From positions 62,001 through 126,000 of the forward strand of contig JACRBI010000004.1 of assembly GCA_016234495.1 (NCBI GenBank): a DNA stretch of 64,000 nucleotides, written 5' to 3'. Below, piece by piece: positions 49,900 through 57,335 of this stretch. Position 1 is the first letter of the stretch. Every line of letters begins with the position of its first letter. The notes below the pieces were generated by a model that saw nothing but the letters and a program-made list of their open reading frames with translations, was not told where the DNA came from and made no database searches. The translations under genes were made by a program, and so were the position numbers. This DNA is from Chloroflexota bacterium (GTDB lineage: Bacteria > Chloroflexota > Anaerolineae > Anaerolineales > Villigracilaceae).

Positions 49900-50022
49900 T
49901 GCCAACGGCTTGCATTACTGGCGGCTGGCGAGAGAATGCCAGAGCGACAGGATAAACTTCACGACAGGAAACTGCTTGAAACGACGCACAATACCAGCCG
50001 TCCAGTGCATGTTTTGTTGGGC
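49900..50022 (-). other. attC6 recombination site
   Basis: Leftward it starts GCCCAAC and ends AGTAATGCAAGCCGTTGGCA. Arms GCACTGGACGGCTGG and CCAGCCGCCAGTAATGC pair with one unpaired A. Length 123 bp. Confidence 0.87.
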
Positions 50023-50139
50023 GTTGCCTTTGTGATAGGTTACGCTAACAACCGTCCAAATCCCGTTTTTGTGTTTCATTATCACTTCTGCGCCGTAATC
50101 TTCGCCATGCGCTTCATCAACTCCGATTATGTAACTCAT
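49915..50139 (-). CDS. cassette 6 gene: small hypothetical protein ending in attC6
   Basis: The 74-residue protein MSYIIGVDEAHGEDYGAEVI has a beta-rich N-terminal half (IWTVVSVTYHKGN) and a basic C-terminal helix encoded inside attC6. AAGGAG lies four bases before the ATG at 50139. The resemblance of IIGVDEAHG to RuvC-like starts is too short to rely on. Confidence 0.6.
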   Translation of the reverse strand: MSYIIGVDEAHGEDYGAEVIMKHKNGIWTVVSVTYHKGNAQQNMHWTAGIVRRFKQFPVVKFILSLWHSLASRQ

Positions 50140-50160
50140 AGAACTCCTTTGCAAGTAAAC

Positions 50161-50285
50161 GCCCAACGGTCTTTGCGTTAGGGGCGCGGCTGAGTATCAA
50201 ACTCAACAGCGGGGACAATGACAGGGCTAGAATTAGCCTCGGCGGACGGCGCAGAAGCCGCGTCCACTGCACGCAAGGGTTGGGC
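50161..50285 (-). other. attC5 recombination site
   Basis: Leftward it runs from GCCCAAC to GTTGGGC. Arms GCAGTGGACGCGGCT and AGCCGCGCCCCTAACGC pair with one unpaired A. Length 125 bp. Confidence 0.87.
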
Positions 50286-50417
50286 GGCGGCTTCTTCTAC
50301 GGATGCAATAAGTTCTTGAACACTCCAACAAAAGCACGTTTCATCGCATGACAGATATGCTTTGTTCTGATGCTCAATTAATAAGTTTTGTAATACATCT
50401 AACATTTTTTCAGGCAT
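50178..50417 (-). CDS. cassette 5 gene: small hypothetical protein ending in attC5
   Basis: The 79-residue protein MPEKMLDVLQNLLIEHQNKA has LSCDETCFCWSVQELIASVE, then an Ala/Pro-rich C-terminus that is the translation of attC5. AAAGGAAA precedes the ATG at 50417. The leader shares 19 bases with the leader of cassette 1. Confidence 0.55.
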   Translation of the reverse strand: MPEKMLDVLQNLLIEHQNKAYLSCDETCFCWSVQELIASVEEAAAQPLRAVDAASAPSAEANSSPVIVPAVEFDTQPRP

Positions 50418-50451
50418 GATTATTTTCCTTTCGTTGTGTTGAGCGAGAGCC

Positions 50452-50579
50452 GCCCAACGGCTTGCTTTACACGCGCTGGGTGTGCGTGTGGTCTGTTTGG
50501 GATGTGGATTCGGCTGAGGCGTGAACCAACTCACTCGAAGCCACAGACTCCCCAGCGTCGTGTGCAAGCTGTGTTGGGC
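50452..50579 (-). other. attC4 recombination site
   Basis: Leftward it runs from GCCCAAC to GTTGGGC. Arms CACACGACGCTGGG and CCCAGCGCGTGTA pair with one unpaired A. Length 128 bp. Confidence 0.85.
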
Positions 50580-50862
50580 GCGTTGCGAATATAGTTTTAC
50601 CTTCTGTCCAAGCAATAGAATCTTGATTGAACATTTCGCAAAGCACCTTCATCTCATCATACAAGCGGAGTGATGGAGTTTCTTCAATCTCAAAAATCCA
50701 CGCCGCATTTTGCCATTCAGCGGAAGGATGAGATGTACCGCTGAAATGAATTTGACTTGCTCGAATTCTCACGGCATTATCAACGCGCTTGAAAAAATGT
50801 GCCCATTGTGCCTGAGTGAGTTTGTCGTCACTGTTTCCAATTTGGATTACTGTTGTTGCCAA
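50467..50862 (-). CDS. cassette 4 gene: small hypothetical protein
   Basis: The 131-residue protein starts at a TTG (50862) with AAGGAG six bases upstream and reads MATTVIQIGNSDDKLTQAQW. RIRASQIHFSGTSHPSAEWQ and WIFEIEETPSLRLYDEM follow, an alpha/beta layout resembling small phage sensor-like or editing proteins that I cannot name. The C-terminal 38 residues come from attC4. A longer ATG frame passes through the attC3 core and is unlikely. Confidence 0.65.
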   Translation of the reverse strand: MATTVIQIGNSDDKLTQAQWAHFFKRVDNAVRIRASQIHFSGTSHPSAEWQNAAWIFEIEETPSLRLYDEMKVLCEMFNQDSIAWTEGKTIFATRPTQLAHDAGESVASSELVHASAESTSQTDHTHTQRV

Positions 50863-50886
50863 GTGATTCTCCTTGCGCCACGAAGC

Positions 50887-51018
50887 GCCCAACGATCATG
50901 CGTTAGCGGCTTGCCCCGTTCCATTGCAAGCCCTGCATGTGTAAAATACTTGATTGCCATTATTGACAAGCCCATTACCCCGACATGAGGGGCAAGTCCG
51001 CTGCACGCGGTGTTGGGC
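50887..51018 (-). other. attC3 recombination site
   Basis: Leftward it runs from GCCCAAC to GTTGGGC. Arms GCAGCGGACTTGCCCC and GGGGCAAGCCGCTAACGC pair with one unpaired A. Length 132 bp. Confidence 0.9.
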
Positions 51019-51150
51019 AGATAACCATTTTTCCGCACGCAATACCGCTGGCGGCTGCTCAACCCACGAAATACCAATTTTTTTGAGTACACCATTTTGC
51101 CAAGCATAAATCAATTCAAGCAAGCCTCTTATAACTTCTTCGGTTTCCAT
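50896..51150 (-). CDS. cassette 3 gene: protein with DnaJ-type zinc knuckles inside attC3
   Basis: The 84-residue protein METEEVIRGLLELIYAWQNG is helical and then has CPSCRGNG and CRACNGTG, two CXXCXGXG repeats as in the DnaJ zinc centre. Both repeats lie inside attC3. The ATG at 51150 is 14 bases after the attC2 core with AGGAG upstream. A co-chaperone-like or nucleic-acid role is possible. Confidence 0.7.
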   Translation of the reverse strand: METEEVIRGLLELIYAWQNGVLKKIGISWVEQPPAVLRAEKWLSAQHRVQRTCPSCRGNGLVNNGNQVFYTCRACNGTGQAANA

Positions 51151-51163
51151 TTTGCTCCTGTCT

Positions 51164-51291
51164 GCCCAACGGTTTGCGTTACCCGCTTGTGGGCGGGGTG
51201 GATAAATGCTCGGCGAGTGGATTCGCTTTGAGCGCGGATAATGCCTGGAACGGCGCAGAGTCCCACAAGTCGGGTACACGCTTTGTTAGGT
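51164..51291 (-). other. attC2 recombination site
   Basis: Leftward it runs from ACCTAAC to GTTGGGC. Arms TACCCGACTTGTGGG and CCCACAAGCGGGTA pair with one unpaired A. The 128 bp fold almost perfectly at both ends. Confidence 0.92.
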
Positions 51292-51838
51292 GGCGTGACC
51301 ATTGCGCCGCCATTGCGTTTGCAATACCCTGGAATGTTCGAGAGCGCTCCTTCCACCTATCGGGTGACGGTGGCATTTTGTGAACGCGCTGTTCTCTGCC
51401 TTCAACAATATTTGACGGTTGCAACTTCGGCAAGTTTTTCAACCATAAGCAAGTTGCTTTCGTTTCTCCATGCCCGAATTGCCAGGGCTGAATGATTTGG
51501 TCTGGCTTGCGGATGCGGGATGAAATAATGCTGATTGGATTTTCAATTGCAATATGTTCAATCGGCGCATTCATCAGCAGGCGGACAAATTCCAATGCCT
51601 CGGCTTGCTCGGCTTGCTTGCGGTAAAAGTAACGCGCTCCGCTGACTGCCAGATGTGTACAAGGCGGATGGGCAATCATCAAATCCCATTGCTCTTTGAG
51701 CAGGTCGCGCACATCACCTTGATAATGCTGACCTGGTATTTCTGTAGGCAGTAAATCGCACGACCACGCATTATGACCAAGAGCTGCGAATGCTGACCGA
51801 ACGATACCGCTATACTCACACGCAACTAAGATATTCAC
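51179..51838 (-). CDS. cassette 2 gene: DNA (cytosine-5)-methyltransferase-like protein
   Basis: The 219-residue protein MNILVACEYSGIVRSAFAAL has the SAM-binding start of the C5-methyltransferase fold. The catalytic loop AHPPCTHLAVSGARYF carries the PPC motif, and HIAIENPISIISSRI the ENP/ENV-like motif. It is much shorter than restriction-associated enzymes and belongs to a phage-type group; a full target-recognition domain is not evident. The start is a GTG whose ribosome site AGGTGG is part of the attC1 core. Its C-terminus reads into attC2. Confidence 0.85.
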   Translation of the reverse strand: MNILVACEYSGIVRSAFAALGHNAWSCDLLPTEIPGQHYQGDVRDLLKEQWDLMIAHPPCTHLAVSGARYFYRKQAEQAEALEFVRLLMNAPIEHIAIENPISIISSRIRKPDQIIQPWQFGHGETKATCLWLKNLPKLQPSNIVEGREQRVHKMPPSPDRWKERSRTFQGIANAMAAQWSRHLTKRVPDLWDSAPFQALSALKANPLAEHLSTPPTSG

Positions 51839-51846
51839 AAGAAGCC

Positions 51847-51973
51847 ACCTAACGGTTTGCGTTAGCGGCGGGGCGTTCTACGAGCGCCACAATTACCGCA
51901 AACATTTCCTTTTACCAATGCGCCACATTCATCGCATACCGCAGCCCCGTCCGCTGCAGGCGGCGCGTAACTC
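51847..51973 (-). other. attC1 recombination site (one end degenerate)
   Basis: Leftward the proximal end is GAGTTAC and the distal end GTTAGGT. Arms GCAGCGGACGGGGC and GCCCCGCCGCTAACGC pair with one unpaired A. Length 127 bp. Confidence 0.8.
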
Positions 51974-52147
51974 TGGCACGACATACCTTTGGAAACAAGG
52001 TTCACACCACATGTGACCTTTTGCGTAGGTTGAATTCATGCCAACCAGTTCGCCACAATGCCAGCACGCCATTAGCACACGATGAAAGAACCAGCGCGAA
52101 ACCTTTTGAAAAAACCTGCCAATTGCATGATAGATTTTATTTTTCAT
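51929..52147 (-). CDS. cassette 1 gene: small Cys-rich basic protein
   Basis: The 72-residue protein MKNKIYHAIGRFFQKVSRWF is basic and aromatic, followed by ACWHCGEL and WCEPCFQ knuckles and a C-terminal GRGCGMR from attC1. AGGAG precedes the ATG at 52147. An in-frame ATG upstream is inside the cassette leader. Zinc binding is likely; the role is unknown. Confidence 0.6.
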   Translation of the reverse strand: MKNKIYHAIGRFFQKVSRWFFHRVLMACWHCGELVGMNSTYAKGHMWCEPCFQRYVVPELRAACSGRGCGMR

Positions 52148-52171
52148 AACCTTTTCTCCTGAGCGAGAGCC

Positions 52172-52212
52172 GCCCAACTATGTTTTGAGCAGACTGATAT
52201 ATATCAATCCGC
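52172..52212 (-). other. array entry site: lone GTTGGGC core and palindrome
   Basis: A GTTGGGC core (52172-52178) directly follows the stop of the RHH gene. A palindrome TGATATATATCA with flanking pairs (52189-52212) lies beside it, but the usual attC arms are missing. It may be the start of the first cassette, a reduced attC or an attI-like site. Confidence 0.45.
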
Positions 52213-52411
52213 ATAAATGACCGCGAATAGCAGTTCTGATCTGTGCGCTCACAGAATCGCAACCGCCTGTCTCTTCATTGCGTATTCGCATAATTTCCAA
52301 ATGCTCAACAGGCACATTAACCAGCACCTTCACGTACCGCTTCGGCTTCGGACCGGGCTTCCAAGACCGTATAAATCTGTTATTATTTACATCCGTGACC
52401 ACTTTTTCCAT
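52178..52411 (-). CDS. ribbon-helix-helix regulator-like protein next to attR
   Basis: The 77-residue protein has a basic KPGPKPKR stretch, then KVLVNVPVEHLEIMRIRNEE and SVSAQIRTAIRGHL, the strand-helix-helix pattern of CopG-type DNA-binding proteins. AGGAGG lies six bases before the ATG at 52411. It is the first gene of the leftward cassette region and may control it or the attachment region. Confidence 0.7.
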   Translation of the reverse strand: MEKVVTDVNNNRFIRSWKPGPKPKRYVKVLVNVPVEHLEIMRIRNEETGGCDSVSAQIRTAIRGHLCGLIYISLLKT

Positions 52412-52434
52412 GCTTCTCCTCCTGGAAATTGACT

Positions 52435-52489
52435 GTAGAACGCTTGCTTCCCAAGCAAGATATCGTGAGTTCGAGTCTCATCACCCGCT
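52435..52489 (+). pseudogene. attR and displaced 3' part of the host tRNA-Gly
   Basis: Positions 52435-52465 repeat the attL core exactly. Then the T arm GTGAG-TTCGAGT-CTCAT and acceptor CACCCGC with T continue. Joined to the 5' half at 11902 it rebuilds a normal tRNA-Gly, so this is the original host 3' half. Confidence 0.92.
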
Positions 52490-52497
52490 CAATTTGA

Positions 52498-52522
52498 TCG
52501 AGGCCAGCCAGCCTCGATTTTT
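52498..52522 (+). terminator. original terminator of the host tRNA
   Basis: TCGAGGC and GCCTCGA form a perfect seven-base stem around CAGCCA, then TTTTT. It is now separated from its tRNA by the prophage. Confidence 0.85.
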
Positions 52523-52599
52523 CGTTATACTATTTGTAAGGTTGCTGTCATGTGGGCAATTTTTGCCATACGGTAAAATTCAGTACGGAGAATTCCAGC

Positions 52600-52995
52600 A
52601 TGATGCCAGAGACCAGCAAAGGCACGATCCTTTACGTCGAAGACAATTCAGACAATAGAAGTTTGGTTCGCAGAGTCCTCGGCGCGGAAGGTTATTCAGT
52701 CGTTGATGCTATAAATGCAAAGCAGGCAATTGAAGAACTTGAGAATAGGTCGTTTGACCTGATATTAATGGATATCAACATGCCGGACATGGATGGCTAC
52801 ACACTTACGGCAAAGATCAAGGGCATGAAGAATTACTCCAGAATTCCGATCATTGCGGTTACGGCCAATGTAATGCGCGGCGACCGTGAAAAATCATTGG
52901 AAGCGGGTTGTGATGGTTACATTCAAAAGCCGATTGACATTGACGCAATCGGCCCGCAGATCGAGAGATTTATTACAAGGAGCGCTAATGTCTGA
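52600..52995 (+). CDS. receiver-only response regulator
   Basis: The 131-residue protein is a single REC domain: acidic pair YVEDN near 14, phosphoacceptor Asp58 in DLILMDINMP, Thr in AVTAN near 88 and Lys110 in YIQKPID. There is no output domain, so it acts by protein contact as a phosphorelay intermediate. GGAG precedes the ATG at 52600. The stop overlaps the next start by eight bases. No cognate kinase is visible in the window. Confidence 0.92.
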   Translation: MMPETSKGTILYVEDNSDNRSLVRRVLGAEGYSVVDAINAKQAIEELENRSFDLILMDINMPDMDGYTLTAKIKGMKNYSRIPIIAVTANVMRGDREKSLEAGCDGYIQKPIDIDAIGPQIERFITRSANV

Positions 52996-53440
52996 CCAAC
53001 CACCCTCTGTTTCTGATACCCAGCCGATTCGCAAACCGAATATACCCAACGATGCGGCTGTATTGGTGGTGGAGGATAACGTCTCCAATTTTGTTTTAAT
53101 CGCGCGTATGCTCGGGTACCTTGGCATTCATTGCGAATGGAAAACTTCGGGCTACGAAGTCGTTGAATACGCAGACACACTTCCACGACTTGACCTGATC
53201 CTGATGGATATTCGTCTTCCCTACGAAGACGGTTATGGGGCATTGAAAAAAATCCGCGCTTCGGAGAGATTCAAGATCGTGCCGATCATTGCCGTAACTG
53301 CTGAAGCCAGCCCTGAACAGATGAAGAAAGCGAAAGATGCAGGCTTTGACGGTTTCCTGGGCAAGCCCCTGGATCCGGATCGTTTTCCGGACCAGATTCG
53401 GCGCATCTTGAGCGGAGAGCCGGTCTGGGAATATAGTTAA
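52988..53440 (+). CDS. receiver-only response regulator
   Basis: The 150-residue protein is a REC domain with a 20-residue N-terminal extension: VVEDN (27-31), Asp74 in LILMDIRLP, Thr in AVTAEA and Lys126 in FLGKPLD. Like its upstream partner it has no output domain. It is seven bases before the first GAF protein, so it is part of the same operon. Confidence 0.92.
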   Translation: MSDQPPSVSDTQPIRKPNIPNDAAVLVVEDNVSNFVLIARMLGYLGIHCEWKTSGYEVVEYADTLPRLDLILMDIRLPYEDGYGALKKIRASERFKIVPIIAVTAEASPEQMKKAKDAGFDGFLGKPLDPDRFPDQIRRILSGEPVWEYS

Positions 53441-53447
53441 TTTCACA

Positions 53448-56400
53448 ATGATAACGACGCCCGCACTAAACACCCAACAAAAAAGATTTAAGGGCAGTCT
53501 GACAAGCACGCTTGTAAGAACACTCCTTATCTTTACGTTTATTCCTCTGGCGATCATGGCGGGGGTGGCATATTTTCGTGCGCGCGCGCTTTTAACCGAG
53601 CAGGCCATAACCCAATCACAAAACCTGCTGACCAATCAGCTAAAGCTCATCGACCATGAAATTAACAACAAGGAAGCCCTGCTTCAACATCAATTGACGG
53701 ATGAAAACTTTACCATTCTCGTGGAGCTTGCATTACATGCGAATCCGCAAAGTAACGAGTTTGGTGAAATACGCGGGAATTTTATTAGGGAATTCCAAAA
53801 GATCAATTCTCAGCAGGATTCTCCGGTGTTCGATCAATTCTTCCTGGTGGACCCGAACGGAAACATCAAGGTTGCCAGCAGCGCCGACTGGCAGGGCGTA
53901 AAGCTTGACCCATCCTTCTTTGACCACAGCACGGAAGGATTCCAGTCCATTGCAGTAAACGAACTGGCGCCTATTTACAAAGGCCAATTCATTCTTGTTA
54001 CCATGGTGGAATACAAAACCGCGCGCGGTTCTTCGCTCGGTTCAATTGTCGGGGTCACTGAAAAAGAAAATTTGCAAAGCCTGATCCAGCCGCTTAGCGG
54101 CATGTCTACGCTTGCAAGCGCCTACTTCATTTTGCCAAACAATCAATTTATTTATAACAACACAAGCACCGGCGAGTTCGAGCTTATCGCGGCTTCTTCT
54201 CCATCGCAAAATGAACTTACAAAAAAGCTCTCAAATTTAATACTCACAGGCAAATCATCACCAGAGGCCTTGGAAATCCAGTCGACGGATGGCGATGATG
54301 CCCTCGCGCAGTTAATCTGGTTTCCGGGGATGCAGGCCGGCGTTGTGCTGGAAGTAAAAGCGGTCGATATCTACGGGAAGATAGCAAGCCTTGCCCCTTT
54401 TACATTATTCCTGGTGTTGGGCACTTTATTTGCCATAGGTCTGGTATTGAGTTTCGGGGTCAATCGCATCATCAAGCCTTTGCGCTCACTTTCTGAGATC
54501 ACTCGTGGATTCGCCGAAGGAGATTGGAGTCGGCGGGCAGATGTGTTGAGCAATGACGAAGTCGGTCTGCTTGCCAACTCCTTCAACGACATGGCGGATG
54601 AACTTAGCGGAGCATACCGCTCCCTTGAACAAAAAGTTGAAGAACGCACGCGGCAAATCCGCACTGCCGCCGAGGTGGCGCAGAACATCACCACCATTTC
54701 CAATCTTGACGAAATGCTGAACAAGACAGCGCAGCTACTCGTCCAGCAATTTGAGTTTTATCAGGCAAGTATTTTCCTGGTGGACCGGGGAGGCAAATTT
54801 GTTGAATTCAAAACCGGCTACGGTCCCGCGACGAAAGGTCTGGCTGATAAAAAATACAGGCTGGAAGTCGGATCCGCTTCGCTCATCGGGTGGGTCAGCG
54901 CAAACAACCGTCCGCGCATCGCCTCTGACGCTTTGGATGATCCGCTTCACCTGAAGAATGAACTCCTCCCCGAGACTCGCTCGGAAGCCAGCGTTCCCAT
55001 CTCAATTGGGAATCTTGTACTAGGCATCCTCGATGTGCAAAGCGCAACTGCAGGGGCGTTTAATAGCGCAGAGACTCTCGTCATGTTGCAAACACTGGCA
55101 AGCCAGATCGCAGCGGCGATACAGACAATGGGATTGGCTGAGACAAGCCAGGTGAATTTTGAAGAGCTTGAAAGGCTTTATCGGTCAAGCCGCCTGATTG
55201 CGCACGCCGGCAGCGAAGCAGAGATATTAAAGATCAGCGGCCAGATTCTCAAGGACGCCCCCTACCCCGTCATCCTGTTTCGTGCGCATGGTGCAGAAAT
55301 GAATCAGCTGGAAATACTCTCTTCGGCAGATTCAACCCGCGACATGGCATTGATCGGAGGACTTCCAAGATATTTCAAGGCTGATCTTGAAAAAATCAAG
55401 GAATATCTGTTTAGAGGGCCGGTCATTGCCTCATCTGACAAAGCCGATATGCCCGAACCGTTTAACAATGTCATGGAAATGTTGGAGTTGAAAGGAGCGG
55501 CTTTCCTGCCAGTTAGAAAACGCGATCAGTTAATTGCAATCATTATGATTGGAGCAAGAAAGCGAAGCCTGTCGAACACAACGATACAACCGTACGCCAA
55601 CCTGGCAGATCTCATGGCAGTCACATTGGAAAAGGCTGACGCCATCCTGCAAACGGAAAAACACCTGCGTGAAGTGGAATCGATCGCATCGATCAACGAT
55701 CTGATCTCGTCGACGATGGATCTGCAAAGTTTTTACAAGGGTCTGCTCGACAAGATTCATCAAATCATCGGCAAATATAGTTTAATCGTCGCGCTTTATG
55801 ATGAAAAGAGCGACACTGTCAACATCCCTTTCAGTTACGAAAACGAGAAAATCACTTCGATAGAATCTTTTCCGTTGGGAGAAGGCTTGACATCCATTTT
55901 GCTCCGAACCCGCCAACCATTGATGCTGGTCGAAGACACTGAAAGAAAGGCTGTTGAACTCGGAGCCAAGCTGGCAGGCAAACCTGCACGATCTTGGATG
56001 GGCGCGCCGATGCTCATTCAGAATAATCCGATCGGCGCGTTGATCATTCAGGATTCTGAAAAAGAGCTCGCGTTCAGCGAGGCCGACCTGAAGTTTTTCA
56101 CCACCATTACAGGTCAGGTAGCTGGCGTGATCAACAACATCCGCTTATTGAACGAGAGTCAGCAAAGGGCATTGCAGCTCGAAACTGCCGCCGAGATTGC
56201 CCGTGATATCAGCGGCTCGCTTAATCTTGACGAGTTATTGATCAAGGCGGTCAATTTTATTCGAGAGCGTTTGGACTTTTACCATGCCGCTGTGTTTTTG
56301 CGAGACCTGTCAGGCGAGTTCACCATGATCCGCGAAGCAACAGGCGAAGCCGGCGCGCAAATGAAGCGCGCCGGATACAAGATCGGGATCGGGTCGAAAT

Positions 56401-57335
56401 CCATCGTGGGGTTTGTGAGCAGCCGCGGCGAACAACTCGTGGTCAACGATACAACCAAGGATGCAACCTACTATGCCAACCCGTTACTGCCTGACACTCG
56501 CGCTGAAGCAGCCATCCCATTAAAAGTCGGTGAGCGCATCCTTGGCGCACTGGATATCCAAAGCACAAAACCTTTTGCATTTTCAGAAGATAATTTACGG
56601 AGCCTGCAGATCCTCGCAGATCAATTGGCTGTGGCGGTAGTCAATACGGAGTTATTCGCCGAAACACAGGAACACCTTTCACAGCACCGGCTGCTCCATC
56701 ACATCACTACAACAGCTGCGTCTGGAACAACGCTCGAGGAGGCTCTCGAAGGCGCTGTAAATGGATTGCAAGTGACCCTCGGCGGCGACCGTGTTATGAT
56801 TTTCCTGGCAGATCGAGAGAAGAAACTGCTGGAAGTAAAAGCATCCATGGGCTATTCTGAAAATGTCTCATCCGAAACTGTGCCCATCGGCAGCGGTATT
56901 ACCGGTTGGGTCGCCGCACACAGGCGGCCGCTGCGCGTGAAAGATGTAAGGGAAGATCCGAGGTACATCCAGATGAGTTCGAATACCCGCTCCGAACTAG
57001 CCATTCCGCTTATTTATCGTAACGAGTTGCTGGGTGTGCTTAACGTAGAGAGCGAAGTACCTGACGCCTACACCGAAAATGATGAGGAAATGCTCGGCAC
57101 ACTTGGCGGCAGCCTTGCCGCCATCATCGCCAACGCACGCCTCTTGGAGCAAATCCGTTTGCAGGCGGAGCGCGAACGGGTGATCTACGAAGTCACCAGC
57201 AAAATCAGAAGGTCAACAGATATACAATCCATTTTAATGACCACTGCCAGTGAATTGACAAGAATCACCGGAGCACGCTACGCAAAGATAGAGGTAAAAC
57301 CGGTCGACGATTTCGAGCAGAAAGACCCGCAATAA
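53448..57335 (+). CDS. membrane sensor with HAMP and five GAF-like domains, no kinase
   Basis: The 1295-residue protein has a membrane helix at about 25-43, an extracellular sensing region to about 305, a second membrane helix (about 310-332) and HAMP (about 333-385). Then come a coiled coil and GAF-type domains near 400-565, 575-740, 755-895, 905-1070 and 1080-1240. Signatures such as RAEAAIPLKVGERILGALDI and RSELAIPLIYRNELLGVLNV repeat. It ends in a short helix-like tail (DIQSILMTTASELTRIT). No H-box or ATP-binding domain is present. It presumably senses and passes a signal to partners; TAATG joins it to the next gene. Confidence 0.9.
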   Translation: MITTPALNTQQKRFKGSLTSTLVRTLLIFTFIPLAIMAGVAYFRARALLTEQAITQSQNLLTNQLKLIDHEINNKEALLQHQLTDENFTILVELALHANPQSNEFGEIRGNFIREFQKINSQQDSPVFDQFFLVDPNGNIKVASSADWQGVKLDPSFFDHSTEGFQSIAVNELAPIYKGQFILVTMVEYKTARGSSLGSIVGVTEKENLQSLIQPLSGMSTLASAYFILPNNQFIYNNTSTGEFELIAASSPSQNELTKKLSNLILTGKSSPEALEIQSTDGDDALAQLIWFPGMQAGVVLEVKAVDIYGKIASLAPFTLFLVLGTLFAIGLVLSFGVNRIIKPLRSLSEITRGFAEGDWSRRADVLSNDEVGLLANSFNDMADELSGAYRSLEQKVEERTRQIRTAAEVAQNITTISNLDEMLNKTAQLLVQQFEFYQASIFLVDRGGKFVEFKTGYGPATKGLADKKYRLEVGSASLIGWVSANNRPRIASDALDDPLHLKNELLPETRSEASVPISIGNLVLGILDVQSATAGAFNSAETLVMLQTLASQIAAAIQTMGLAETSQVNFEELERLYRSSRLIAHAGSEAEILKISGQILKDAPYPVILFRAHGAEMNQLEILSSADSTRDMALIGGLPRYFKADLEKIKEYLFRGPVIASSDKADMPEPFNNVMEMLELKGAAFLPVRKRDQLIAIIMIGARKRSLSNTTIQPYANLADLMAVTLEKADAILQTEKHLREVESIASINDLISSTMDLQSFYKGLLDKIHQIIGKYSLIVALYDEKSDTVNIPFSYENEKITSIESFPLGEGLTSILLRTRQPLMLVEDTERKAVELGAKLAGKPARSWMGAPMLIQNNPIGALIIQDSEKELAFSEADLKFFTTITGQVAGVINNIRLLNESQQRALQLETAAEIARDISGSLNLDELLIKAVNFIRERLDFYHAAVFLRDLSGEFTMIREATGEAGAQMKRAGYKIGIGSKSIVGFVSSRGEQLVVNDTTKDATYYANPLLPDTRAEAAIPLKVGERILGALDIQSTKPFAFSEDNLRSLQILADQLAVAVVNTELFAETQEHLSQHRLLHHITTTAASGTTLEEALEGAVNGLQVTLGGDRVMIFLADREKKLLEVKASMGYSENVSSETVPIGSGITGWVAAHRRPLRVKDVREDPRYIQMSSNTRSELAIPLIYRNELLGVLNVESEVPDAYTENDEEMLGTLGGSLAAIIANARLLEQIRLQAERERVIYEVTSKIRRSTDIQSILMTTASELTRITGARYAKIEVKPVDDFEQKDPQ

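Larger units (their letters stand above)
11950..52434. mobile_element. prophage integrated in tRNA-Gly, about 40.5 kb
   Basis: The 31-bp direct repeats bound an element with a tyrosine integrase, an excisionase-like gene, small and large terminase, portal, scaffold, HK97-type coat protein, virion proteins, holin-like gene and GH25 endolysin. No tail tape-measure or sheath gene was found, which suggests a short-tailed virus. It looks complete rather than decayed, because late genes overlap tightly and keep their ribosome-binding sites. I see no polymerase, primase or obvious CI-type repressor. Confidence 0.93.

Noticed and set aside
47791-51973. Possible CRISPR array from recurring short words between 47.8 and 52 kb
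   Set aside because: The recurring units are 117-132 bp with internal pairing, spaced by genes of varied length; there are no uniform short repeats and spacers and no cas genes.
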